NCBI RefSeq assembly: GCF_002999335.1
Contig: NW_020312048.1
Span: 62,001 to 126,000, forward strand
Reading direction: 5' to 3'
Length of the DNA: 64,000 nucleotides
Origin: Cyclospora cayetanensis
Lineage: Eukaryota > Apicomplexa > Conoidasida > Eucoccidiorida > Eimeriidae
The first letter of the stretch is position 1. Each line of letters starts with the position of its first letter. This document shows positions 1 to 11,200 of this stretch, in pieces. The notes under the pieces were generated by a model that was not told the origin of the DNA, did no database searches, and saw nothing but the letters and a program-made list of their open reading frames with translations. Made by a program: the position numbers and the translations under genes.

Positions 1-1394
1 CAAACTCACACACACCCTAGATGAGTGTGCGTCGTGTGTGGGTGGAGATGCAGTTGCGTTAGTCCCAGTTAATGCCAGCCTTCCCTTCGTCCATTACGCT
101 CCGGGGTCTCCCGGAAGAGACCCGGGCATGGAAACTCGTGCAATCGGCTAACACTTCACCGAGTTTCCAACAAACCTTTTTCACCACTCTTTATAAGCCA
201 TGAGGTTCTGGGGTGGAGTAAATGTTCTTGTAGCCTCTCGTTACTGCCAAGTTCACTACAGAACCTGAATAGCTCATTGGCAACAAAGAGTCAGCCCATA
301 TGTTTCCATAGCAAGCTATCTTCTACCTCCCCAACCCAACGCGGTCATAAGCTTGAGAGCAAGAGGGGCTGCCCAGGGAGTGGCTCCGGTTGAGCTTGGA
401 TACTGCAAAAGACCTAACGAGCCACTAGCCTCCATACTCAAAATATACTTAGTAGGCTGTTGGGTATTCTCTAAAGAACTCACGCCTTCAACTGCATGCT
501 CAGTGCATGTGGCATAAAAGGAAGGTGACAGCTGGGGGGACGCATTGCTGCACTTTCTAGAGGCACTCTGAGCGTTCACAGCAAGTCGCGCATAGCGTCT
601 AGAGCACACACACAATATTGCGTTCTTAGCAGTAGTCTGCAACGACCAAGCAAAAAACCAGTTAAACGCTTTACTCGTGTTTGTCTGCATAAAACTAGTG
701 GTGTATAAATTGTCCTCGAGTACCTTAGCCCGCTACACCTTCCCCTACGTTCTATTTCAACGCACACGCCATCGCATTCCGTACCTGTACGCCCAGACCA
801 ACCGAGTTCACGAGCGTGAAAGATTATCGCCTCGCTGACACTCCAAAACAGCCAGCAGTGCGAAAGAATGCTAGCGAGAGGAATAAGTGTGTGCGTCAAC
901 CACCAAAGTGATATTGACAGGACGAAAGGCACCCACGCACTAGCTAAAACGAATGAGGGGCAAGACCCAAATGACCAAGGAGGTGCGGTGGCCCGATGTT
1001 AGCGCCGAAATGTGGAAGCCTCCTGCTACGGCAGCACGAAAGCCAAGTATAATGTGGAAGGTGAATCAAAATGCATATTAACTCTGGAGTGCGGGGCCCC
1101 TGCATCTCCTGAGCAGTCTCCGCATGCGCATGCGCTCATGCAAAACAGTCGAATCCGGCGCCTCAACAGAGGCAGCAGAAAGAATATAGGCAACATACCT
1201 GGGAGTGGCTGCACATAGAATGAGTGGTGCGGCCCCGTTAAACAATAATAACCGGCAACTTTTCCAGCAGTGCGCATAGATGAAGGTAGTTTTTTCAGGT
1301 AGACCATGCGTTGTAAAGGGGCACTAACGAAGGGATGTGCGAGGACTACCGTGAGTGGGGACTAGATTTGCCAAGCAAACTGAGCAGCAATGTC
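1..1394. other. Gene-poor flank left of the retroelement
   Basis: No open frame here shows a recognisable domain, codon bias or splice pattern. Short frames on both strands look random. It may contain the 3' LTR of the chromovirus, since the element reads leftward and its last coding piece stops at 1395, but I found no matching copy on the other side. Confidence 0.4.
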
Positions 1395-2332
1395 TCACGC
1401 CGCCAACAAAGTCTGTAAATGGTCCTTCACCAGCCACATAGGCTGGCGTTCACCAACACAATTCACTGTAAATTCCCATTTATAGTGCCCTTGGCCCTCA
1501 AAAATATTCGAATCCAGCACTTGTATGGCTCCCTGTGGATCCTCCGCTTCCACACAAGCCCTCTATGTGCGGTCGATTCCGTGATAATCCGGAGAGTTTT
1601 GAACGTTTGGAACTGATAGGTATCTGTCAAGTCCAGCATCAAAGAAATCAGCAAAAGGTGAGAACGCATTAAGCCGTGAGAAAGCCACGTATGTGCCTAG
1701 CTCTCTGGCCGCAAGCTTCCTCTGTGCACCTGGTGCACATTGTAGCTCTTGGATTCAGCAAGTCCAAATCGCCGCGTTCGAAACACACAACCGACACACA
1801 CTTATCACAAATCAGTATTTGTCTCTCTTGGGTTTTGCGCATGGTTTCGCGTGCACTAGTCAATAGTTCCCGCACCCCTCCGCCAATAAGGATGATTGCT
1901 TACCTTATTTCACCTGGTCCAGGCCTGCGTCGAAGAGGGGCTCCTCAGCGTAGACTAATGACGTGAGAGGGCAACGGGTGGATGATTATACTGTTGTGTT
2001 ATAGCCAAAACAATAAGATGGTTGTGAACGCAGTAGGGCAAAACCCAAAGAAGAGTACGTTTCGTGGGCTCTTTCTATAGCTGTCTAGAATGACTCGCAA
2101 GGAGTCATACAATGATCAATGTTTAGGCGGATCATAAAGGCACACCAAATAGCTCTAACGACCTTCTGATCCCTAGCCGCACCGGTGCTCCTGGTAAAGT
2201 CGCCTGGCTCCCGTAGATGAGTTGAGAATAATTGAACCAGTTCGTGAGGCGTTTTTTTTTATAGAGGTGAGGCAAGAGGCAAGAGGTACGTGTTATCCTG
2301 ACCCTTGAACTCTGGCAGTCTGTTAATAACAC
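1395..2332 (-). pseudogene. Integrase trace and chromodomain-like C-terminus
   Basis: NYSQLIYGSQATLPG (about 2235-2190) resembles the integrase core end, where a P-F-x-x-x-Y-G-x-x-P-x-x-P block is usual. Near 1560-1395 one open stretch ends in a stop and reads IQVLDSNIFEGQGHYKW, EFTVN, then MWLVKDHLQ. This fits a chromodomain: V-x-x-I-L-D-x-R, then K/R-x-x-Y-L-V-K-W, then W-E-P-x-x-x-L. The aromatic cage is only partly kept. The integrase catalytic D,D35E residues are not visible. The integrase assignment is weak; the chromodomain one is moderate. Confidence 0.5.
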
Positions 2333-2743
2333 CCGAAATCATATTAGTTTAAACCTTTCCAGTATCTGGGAAGTTTGCGAAATGGCCAGGCCTAGGAAAA
2401 TTTCGCGGCTTCAGCAGCCGACAAACTAGGCATAGTAGTGCACACTCCTCTTCCGCCGGACGCATTTCATGGTCACCAGAAGTACCGGTGGTGCTTTCCC
2501 TATGTACCCGTGAATTTAGCCATAATTTGGAAGAACAGAAGCTTGTGCTTTGGAAGAAGGTTATGGTTAAGCGAGGTCAGCAAATACAACTGATGGAGTC
2601 CCCGTCATGTTCTGAAACACAGAAGGCCATCCTCAGCAAGGCGATGCTTCATCCCTTCGCTATTCAAAGTTTTGGCAAGAGTAGCGGTTGCATAGGTATC
2701 AAAAGTATATGACTAATGTAAGCTTAAAGGAAGCCATAAAGTA

Positions 2744-3300
2744 TCACCGATCAATAGCGATTTCGCTGCAGAAGAGCGCGCCACCCGGGCTTCGGGAGAG
2801 GGAATTGGTCACCACGCTGGTGTCGCTTCTCATATACTTCACTGTACCGTCATACTGCAGGAGGCGCTCAAGGCAGCATATATGTCTAGGGTTTTCAAAT
2901 GCTCGAACACTCTTCCCAAGGTCCATCAAATGCTGATGGTTGAGCTGGACAACAAACTAACCCCCATACAGGTGGTGCCGGTATAGTTCACCCCCGGCCA
3001 CACCACATTGTCCTTTCTCCGCACAGCTAGGTGCTGCTCGGATCCGGTGAAGCGATAAGAATACAAACAGATAATTTGGTTTTCTGTAATAATTCGTAGC
3101 TATTGAGGAAGAATGGCTCTCGCCACTACGCCACTAACATCGGTTGTTAGGAAGATATGACGGTCATAACCGCCAAACAATGCAAGTACCCGAGAAGTTT
3201 TAGCGACGAAATATGGCCTTGCTGTGGCATTTGCCTCCTGCATTCAGGGAACAGACGGTGTTTTCTGAAATAGGTCAGTCAAAGTATTAGTAATATGAGC
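2744..3300 (-). pseudogene. RT-connection and RNase H remnant
   Basis: AHITNTLTDLFQK (about 3300-3262) resembles the connection segment before RNase H. IFLTTDVSGVVARAIL (about 3155-3108) resembles the RNase H start, where a T-D-A-S block carries the first catalytic Asp. FTGSEQHLAV follows, and LLQYDGTVKYMRSDTS with NSLSRSP (about 2860-2780) matches the conserved end of the domain (D-x-x-x-x-Y-x-x-G-x-x-N-x-x-A-D-x-L-S-R). Stops interrupt it after residue runs of 15 to 60. The order with the RT piece confirms a Ty3/gypsy pol. Confidence 0.75.
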
Positions 3301-3489
3301 AAATCCAGGGAAAATATTTGAATCTTACGTTGCAAGCCCATAGAACTTCTCAACGCCCCTGCGGGTGCGTAAAGGCAAAGGACACACCTCCTTCGCTTCA
3401 GTTCTTGCCGCATCTGATTTAGGTCGTGCAGCCAAAACACGGAATCCCACAAGCAATTATCCTGACTGAAGACGAACAGTTTCTTGCCT

Positions 3490-3990
3490 TCACATATTAC
3501 TGTTTGTCCTGTAATAGTATAGGGGCACATTATGGGGACGTGGGTAGTACACTTGAACGTTTCGGATGAAGACCGAGACGGTGACCATATAGAGAGCAGT
3601 CCAAGTGTTTTTGATCATTTGAAAGATGTGTCTAACTTGCCGTTGCAGCTCAGCTGTGGCATCAACCAGTCCCAAACGCATAAGGTGTACTCGACTTTGC
3701 AAGTGCGAGTGTGGAATTCAGTTTTGTGCCTGTAACCAAGCTGCACGAGGATTTGCAAGAAAGCGTCTGTGATGTCAAACGCTGTGTATACGGTTAAACC
3801 CTGCCACTTGTAAAGCAGTGTGCCAAAAGTGGTCATCGGGAACACTTGTTTTACGGTGGTCTTGCTCAGAGGTTTAAACTTCAGTCATGTGCCCCACCTT
3901 CCCGTTCTTTTTCTCCAACACTACGATTTGCCCCACAGCGCTTGTCGACTCCTGCACTTTTCCTTTTCCCCTGAATGATACGCCTGCCGC
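3490..3990 (-). pseudogene. Reverse transcriptase remnant of the chromovirus
   Basis: The stretch reading FDITDAFLQI (about 3790-3760) followed by YRHKTEFHTRT and EYTLC matches the RT palm region of Ty3/gypsy elements, where an acidic strand (D-L-x-x-A/G-[FY]-x-Q-I) precedes H-K-T-A-F-x-T and the E-[FY]-x-V-x-P-F-G-L block. Upstream, VVLEKKNGKV matches the finger segment, and downstream, AELQRQVRHIF matches the segment before the catalytic aspartates. At least two frame shifts are needed to read through. The YxDD catalytic box itself is not recognisable, so the copy cannot be active. Confidence 0.75.
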
Positions 3991-4829
3991 CCAATATTCG
4001 ATTTATGTAGTGGATGGCTTTGATAACGTTGACGCGATTTTAAGCTGACTCGGGGCTTAGCTCAATGCGTTTCGCTGGACGTCCAGCAGGTGGCCCGCCT
4101 GCCGGCAGCTCGTGATGTTTATCTCATTCGCGAGCTCCTCTAAGGTATTTGTCCACTCCTGCTGTTCCTGGGCTAAAAGATATGCTGAATTTGTAAAAAG
4201 GAATTAGATGAGCCAGTAAGAGGGGATGCGTGTTCAGAACCCTTTTTTTTACACTGCTGAGCTGTTGGAAGGAGTGACTGCGTCATCTTGTAGGGGTAAC
4301 CAGTCTACCCCGCTTACTCTAGAGAAAACCAGCGTTGCTGACGATACCAGGATTGATTGTAGTGCGTCGCGGCACTCTGGGCTTCTCAGAGTGAAGCCAG
4401 GACTACGTGCTCACCCTCCTATGGGTCATCCATGGCTTACCTTGTAGTGCGTCATGGTGCACTGGTAAAACCTAGAAGCCATGAATCATGCTGACAGGAC
4501 ACATTGCCGATTTGAAATGCTATTCAAATAGCGTAGCCTCGCCAATTCTTGCGTTCTGCGGCCCTTCGGCAAACATGAGTATTAGCGCCTGGGATAGTGA
4601 GTGAACATGCAGAATGTGTCTACGCACCGTCTCCTTGGATAACAGATCAACTTCTTATCCAGTGTGATGTCACGCCAACACTTCTTGATGAATACTAAGC
4701 AGGTCCATTCTCACAGGATTGCCAGGTGGTGGGCTCCTAATTACGGTTTTATCCTCAGTAGCTTTCTTCACTGCGTTGCAGCCTGCGTTGGGTGTTTTTC
4801 CTTTCCCAGATGCGTCTCCTTTGCTCGCC

Positions 4830-5533
4830 AGGCAGCCTGCTCCCGCTTGGTCCAGCTTGGTTGCTCATGTTCTTCAAAGCGTTTGCGCTTGTTTTGCTGT
4901 GTCAACTTACATCACCTTTGTCTCTCACAGAAGAAGCAGAAGCGCTGCTGGAGGGCTGCCTGGGCCGCTTGGGAGCGCAGGTTTCCTGAGGCATCCTTTT
5001 CCAGCTAAGAGTAGACTGTGGGTTAGGACCACTTAGAATAGTACTGCCATCCATAGATTGCAAACCCCGATTGGCTTTTTCTTTAGCCAAAGGCACAGCA
5101 TTTGCTCTCATTCGCTCTTTAAAGCCTCAAGGATCTCATCGTTGGCAGAAGCCCCACCGGGCGGTTATTTTGTCGCAGCTCACCTTGCGACCATCTGATG
5201 TAACACTTCGGATGCACATAAGACAAGGCACTTATGAAGCAGCCTTTTGTTTTCTTTGTGTCCTTTTCTAGCCTCGGCTTCATATTTCTCCATATACTAG
5301 TAGATTTTCGTGCTTCAGCTTTCTTATTCCCTCAAAGCTTGCTGTTGCGCCTCTTTCTGCATAAGCTGATGAGTCAGGCATTGTGTAATTATTTCTACTG
5401 CAGTAAGCCCCACAGGCACAAGACCTTCTCTACATGAATAAAGCCATCGTCGAAGTGCTTCTCCTTCCATGTATAGCTCCTCTCGCCTGAGGCAAATCTC
5501 CAGGGCTCTCCACTCAGCCGCCAGACTATGCAT
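4830..5533 (-). pseudogene. Gag-like coiled-coil remnant
   Basis: Upstream of the RT remnant on the same strand is a charged, helix-forming run (about 5533-5324, with segments such as LEICLRREELYMEGEALRR and QLMQKEAQQQALRE), then further broken charged runs such as RFEEHEQPSWTKREQAAW near 4890-4840. Position and composition fit the gag part of a chromovirus, but no CCHC zinc knuckle or protease active site is seen. It is assigned by context only. Confidence 0.35.
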
Positions 5534-7223
5534 TAGGGCTGCTTGCCTGGCTGCAAATGCGCGGCTTTGTCTCTAGCGGTAGTCTTTTTTTGTAAGTGGA
5601 TATGTGTGGAGTCATAGATGCATCAGTCAAAGAAGCAGCCTCCACAGCTACCGTAGTCGCATGGGCACTGAGAGGCAGGGGCACATAGTAGCACTAACTA
5701 CACCATTTTCCCGGCTAAATGCAGCTTGTCATAAAAGTCTTTTGCATGCTTGCATTCATCACGCCTCTATGACGTACAATGAGCCTATTTGTCCCTATAT
5801 TGCAAGATGACTGTTGTGTATCCCTGTACAAACGAAATTTGGGTCAGTCCAATGTTTTCGCTTTCATCGACGGAGCTTTCTGTCCCAACGTCACGCGTAG
5901 AAGCGAGAACGGATAGGGTGTGACGAGGTAACTGACGGGCAGTCTTAGGCAGAGAAGGGACAGAGGAAGGGACGGAAAATCCAGCTGAAGGCGAACTGTT
6001 GACACGCATTCCAATAGAACGTACTTTCCCTTGGCACTCTTCTTAGCTGCAAAGCTTCTTCTCTACCTGAGCTCAGTGTAATGCCGTCATGCATAGGACT
6101 TCGGGTCGAAGGGGAAATCGAAACGAGTGAAGGAACACGTGAGAGCACGCAATTCCTACAGCAGCTTGTTTGGGGTTGTCCGTTCGGTTGTCAGAGTGCT
6201 CATAGACCCTTCCGAGTGCAGGATACAGGGCTATCTTAAGACATACAGAGCTGTGTTGAGGGTAGTCGATGAGAAATATCATGACGGTGTGAAGGTGGGG
6301 GCTCGACAAGGAAGCCCAGTCCTGCTAACACCGCTCTCCTGCTGAAGGCGTCTATATTTCGTACCATCCGCAGCTCGGAACTAGTTCGTTAACTGCTGGT
6401 CTGCTGCCCTCGATGATAATTTAGAGCCCTATGCAATCCTAGGTTTCTCTGCGGGGCTTTCTGGGAATCGCTTCAAAAAACTGGCTAGTTGGTGGGATAG
6501 CCGCTCTGCAAAAGTCGCAGCTCTCGAGATGTTTCTGTGTTTCGTCTTCCTGATTCCATTTGTTGGGAAGAACCCCAGGCAAGCTGCCATCGCCAGAGTA
6601 TTCGTGCCTCCTTCACTCGGTCTAAAACGTCAGTCGAGGTTCCCGTGCCAGGCCCTATGGCAGCAACCTCAAGGCGCTTATCCCATTTGTCCCTTTTAGG
6701 TTTGTTAAGAGCTTAGTGTTTGTCCGCTGCAACGCCACACTTCACCTTACTAAAGGAATGGACTCATAGGAAGGCTTAACGGCACCCGTGGTAAAGCCGT
6801 GGGCTCGGCGTACAGAACAAAGTGCGACCTTTTACTTCGTAGCAGCGTCAAGGAAGACGTTTGCAGTGCAGCAGTGGTTGAGAGGAAGCTACAAAGGTAC
6901 CTCATGGAATCCAAAAATTTTACTACCTGCTGCGTGTGAGCTCCTTATCAGATCTTTTCAGTCCCCCTAAACCCATTTAAGCGAACTTCAGTGGCAGGGG
7001 CGTCCAAGCATGCTTTGACACAGACGTCGGCCTTGCACACTCATCGCCTGCCCCTCAGCATGTACTCTCAAGATAGAACATACCTCTTTCTTAGCCAGTT
7101 TTCCCCTTGCCCGACCTTTAGGAGCTCTGTGTCCACCCGAAAAAAGCGTGTGCGAACGTACGCAGGCAACGGCCAAACTGGCATTTGTGTGCAGCCTCGT
7201 TTTGTTGAAAAACGTCTACTACT
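5534..7223. other. Spacer between chromovirus remnant and synaptojanin gene
   Basis: Only short frames occur and none is recognisable. The 5' LTR and leader of the chromovirus should lie here if they survive. The right end, just below 7224, is the 3' flank of the synaptojanin-type gene. Confidence 0.4.
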
Positions 7224-8257
7224 CTACAACAAAAGGTCCTCGAAGACATGTTGCTGGGCTCCCCCCCGCGCCGTAGGCTGTTGCCCCTCTGAGGCGTCAG
7301 TCACGATCTGCCTCTCTTCCAAGCGAGGGGCTGCCGAGAGAGGCTGTGATAGATCCAGTAGGGACCACTCCGAAGCAGACCCCCCTGTTTGTTGATTCTC
7401 CACGCGGATGTTGCTTAGCAAAGCGTCTAGGGCATCCATTGCATTCGCACTCCCGTCCTTCACGCTTGTGGCTGTTTCCGGTAGCTGCCTGATGTTTCCG
7501 CTATCTGCTGCAGCAGCAGCTACCAAACGTGAAGCTATCGCATCGAGGCTGCCTTCAGTTGACATCTGTGTGCCACCATCCCGAGGGGAAGCAGGGAGAC
7601 TGAGAAGATTTGATTCTTTGGCCTCGTTGGAGGGCGTTTGCACGAGGGGGCCTGCTGATCGTTCGGGAAGCAGAAGAGGCACTCCTCCAGCCAACATATC
7701 GACATCCGTCAGTGTAGGGAAGGGAGAAAAGCTGTGACTTTCGGGTTGTGCTGCCCTAGAGGTCCAGTCTCGGCTGGACGTGCAGTCGATAGAAGAAGTA
7801 CCACTTGCGCTCTCAGCTCCCAGAGACGCCTTGGGAAAATTCGAGGGGGGCCGTAGAGTGTCTCTCAGGTCAAGCGAATCCTGGAAAAAAGATGAACTTC
7901 TGAGCGACTCTCCCTGCCACAGGCGGCTGCGCACGCAGCCTTTCCTTGACAGTCTTCTGGAGGGCACAGACACCTCGAATACTCCAGAAACAGGCTTGTG
8001 ATCCGAAGAAAAGTAGCACTGGTGATGCGTGTAGGAAAGGCACTGCACTGGGGAACCCGCAGAGTGGGTGTTGCCGCGGTTTCCTCGACTGTCGGCAGGG
8101 GGCACGAGACGGCCGCCATACAGAATGCGATCGCACCTGCATATTCGAAAACCACGCAAAAAGATTGCCGTGAAGTCAATCCTTGTAGAAAGGTCAATAC
8201 GCAGAGATCGTCCTTGTCTATGGAAGAGCGACGACGCCTGCTCAGAGAGAGAGAGCG

Positions 8258-8288
<31 letters not shown>

Positions 8289-11200
8289 GAGAGACAGAGA
8301 GAGGGAAAGCGAAAAAAGGCATAGCTGAAACAGTCTGTATGCAGTTTGCATTTTGTGTTTTTATGGGCGGCGTACCAGGCTGGTGTCCTCTTGAGGTCAT
8401 AAAGCTGAGAGTTTCTTTTGTACTTGTACGTCGGCCTGAAGGTGATTGGCGGTTCTATGAGGGAGTTAAAAGGGGGAACATGGTGTTTTTTGCAGATGTA
8501 CAGTTGATCGCACCTGCAAAGAAATGTAACAGCAGAAATATGAAGCCGGTTTTGTGTTTCAAGAAGAAGCGGGAGCTCCCGGAAAATGAGAAGAGTGGCT
8601 CGCGAGACTGCAGTAGAGAGGAACGGCGCATTCTCTGTGCAGCAAAGAGAGAGAGGAACAGAGCAAAGAGTCGTCGTACGAAAGAAGAGGCTTGAAGTTG
8701 GAGTTGTTCAGTTCCTCGACAACTTGCTGGTGAGACATGTGCAGGCGAAAATTGAAATCTCCCGCAATGAAAGCAAAGTCGTGGTGCAGAGCCATTGGGT
8801 AGTTTGAAGAGCCGGTCTGCAACGCAGCCAGAAAGGGGAGTGAGTGTGCGAAGGACTTGACGCGAGGATAACAGCCTCATTAAAGCGAACGGTGAGTTGA
8901 GTGCCACCCATAGTGCCTCCTTCGTTGTTGTCGCGGATTTTCCATGGATCATTCATTCAGCCCATTCAAGCCATGAACGCGGAGCAAGCAACTCAGAGAA
9001 AGGAGGCCGCTAGACGGCTGTCCTCCTGGGAAAAAATGCCCAGACGAAAAAGAGATACGCGTGGAGCTGATGAGGCCTCTCTTACCTGGAAGGCTTGCTG
9101 CAGCACGAGTTGCATTTGCTGCACTCTCTCGTGGCTGCTGGTCTGCCCTGAGGCGAGATGAACATTTAAAAAGGAGAACGAAACTCCGCCTAACGAGAGT
9201 CGAACCCCCACCGCGCCCTGCAGACATCGAAAAATAAATGCAGGAAATGACAGAATATGATGAGCAACACTCCGCGAGCGCACAGAAGCTGCTTGCTGCA
9301 TGCGCACAGGGAATGGATGCTGGCAACATTGACGGGCGCAGCGGTCTACTGCGCGTTCTGCTTGAACAAGAAATGTGGCATGATAAAAAAACACAGAAAG
9401 CAAGTGAGTGAGGCAGCACTCATTCGGCAGCTCGACTGCATTGCCTATGGAACGTTAGATTCGCGATAAAAGCAGAGGGAAAGGGATGCTTTCTTTTAAA
9501 AATACAATGCGCGTTAAAAACGCGCTTCTCGCTTTCTCCCCCCCTCCCCTTTGCAGGTTCGCCTCCTGAACAGCTTCTTGAGCATTCTAGCTGGACGCAC
9601 TTTGTTGCCGGCGTTTCCCTTCATTCCGACTTTCACAGTTGTTGCGTCGACATCTGAGACCAGCAAAGACGGAGAGTAGACGCTGCAGTAGTAGGCACTT
9701 TGAGGGGAAACGAAGAAAAGTGTAAGAAGTGAGGGGCCCCACCCGCAGTGAAATCCGAAAAGAGAAGCCACAAGACGCGTGTTAAAAAGGCCACTCTATG
9801 AGTCCGTATGAGTGCAAAACAAAGACCGCATTAGCTTCATTAGCTCCTTAGTGGCCATCATAAGGAGCAGTGTGGAATGTCACAGAAGAAAGATATACAT
9901 ATATATATCGGGAGGGAGTATCCTACTGTTTATAAGCCGCCGCAGATCCGAGCGAATAAAAAGCGATATCCAGAGGCCAACCATTGATACACTGCGAACC
10001 TTCACGTAGGACGTGGACTGTTTGCTTCCCCCGCGGCTACTGCTGCTGCTGCTGCTGTTACTGCTGCTGTTGCTGTTGCTTCTGTCATAAGCACGCTCCC
10101 GCTGCACTTGGTCCTCGCACGAGATGTTCGAACGTTCGTAGTCGCGTCCCCACGCCGAGACGTCTGTGCTGCCGCTGCTGCTTTTCCTCAGGAGTTTCTG
10201 CAGGCTGTCGAGAGTCTTTCTCCGACTGTCGAGGTAGGGAGGCGGGGGGCTTGTCCATGCGAGAGCTTGAAGCCCAGCGGATGTCTTTACGTCCAAACGA
10301 GATTCTTTGTCTCGATCCTTCAAACTCATCAGCACGCGAAGCCCCGTCAGTTCGACCTGCGAAGAAGAAGGGGACGCGGCATGCACAGACGCAAAAAGGG
10401 GGGGGGCTTATTGTGTTCCACCCAAAAAGAGACAGTCTGAGCAAGTGAGCCTCGCTAAATGACAAAAGCTAGAAAGGGATGAGCTGCTGTAGTAGCAGTA
10501 GTCGTAATAGACACTGCTTGTATGTCGGCTGCAGGTGACTCTCTCTCAGTGCGGAGAATGCATGCGCACCAGTTCTTGTACGCAGAAGACGAACAGGTCC
10601 GCTTGCTCGTTGATGGGAGTCAGCCAATCCTCTAAATTATCCCACTCGTGAATGTCTCTTCCCGCAACATTCCACGTGCCGATCCAGATCCGCAAAGGGA
10701 CGGGAGAACCCTCGTCAGCAGTATCTCCGAGCCGAAATAGGCTGCTGCTGCCGCTGCCGCTGCTCGCAGCAGCAGCGGCAGCCTCCGCTTGTGAGGTTGC
10801 TGCGAGCCCTTCAACTGAATCGGAGGCTGCTGGCTGCAAAGGGGCATGCCTGAGCCGGCTTGAGGGAGCCTCACGGGGAACGGTCGGGGATAGAAGCTCT
10901 CCAGAGATGTGATGCTGCGTCGAGACAGGCAGTCCTTGTCTCTCGGAACCCTCGTCCCCCTGTGGGTAGAAAGCCTCTCCTGAGAGTCTGTGCTGCCCGA
11001 CTAGCAGATCAACGCACTCCTGCCTGAATGAGTCCTCAAATGTATTGTGGTAGAACCTGCAGACAGCAGACACCCCACACGCCTGCTAGTGTTCTGACGC
11101 TGCTCTCAAGGCCCTCGACGCTTCCCTCTGCAAGCCTCAGAAAATTTTTAAAAAAATAAAAAAAACACCGCAAGTTTTAAATGCGCAGTCTCCGCCTCGA

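Larger units (their letters stand above)
1395..5533 (-). mobile_element. Degenerate chromovirus-like (Ty3/gypsy) LTR retrotransposon
   Basis: Read on the minus strand, pieces of a Ty3/gypsy element lie in the canonical order: a gag-like coiled-coil segment (about 5530-4830), reverse transcriptase (about 3990-3490), RNase H (3300-2744), an integrase-like trace (2332-2132) and a chromodomain-like C-terminus (about 1560-1395). Every piece is broken by stops and frame shifts, so this is an old dead copy. The order RT, RNase H, integrase, chromodomain defines the chromovirus branch of Metaviridae, a group known from Eimeria genomes. I could not find the two LTRs, a primer-binding site or a target-site duplication, so the outer limits are only those of the recognisable coding remnants. 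Confidence 0.75.

Noticed and set aside
4664..5036. Cys-rich plus-strand frames that could suggest a secreted protein
   Set aside because: They overlap the minus-strand gag-like remnant of the chromovirus and show no start context or splice partners.
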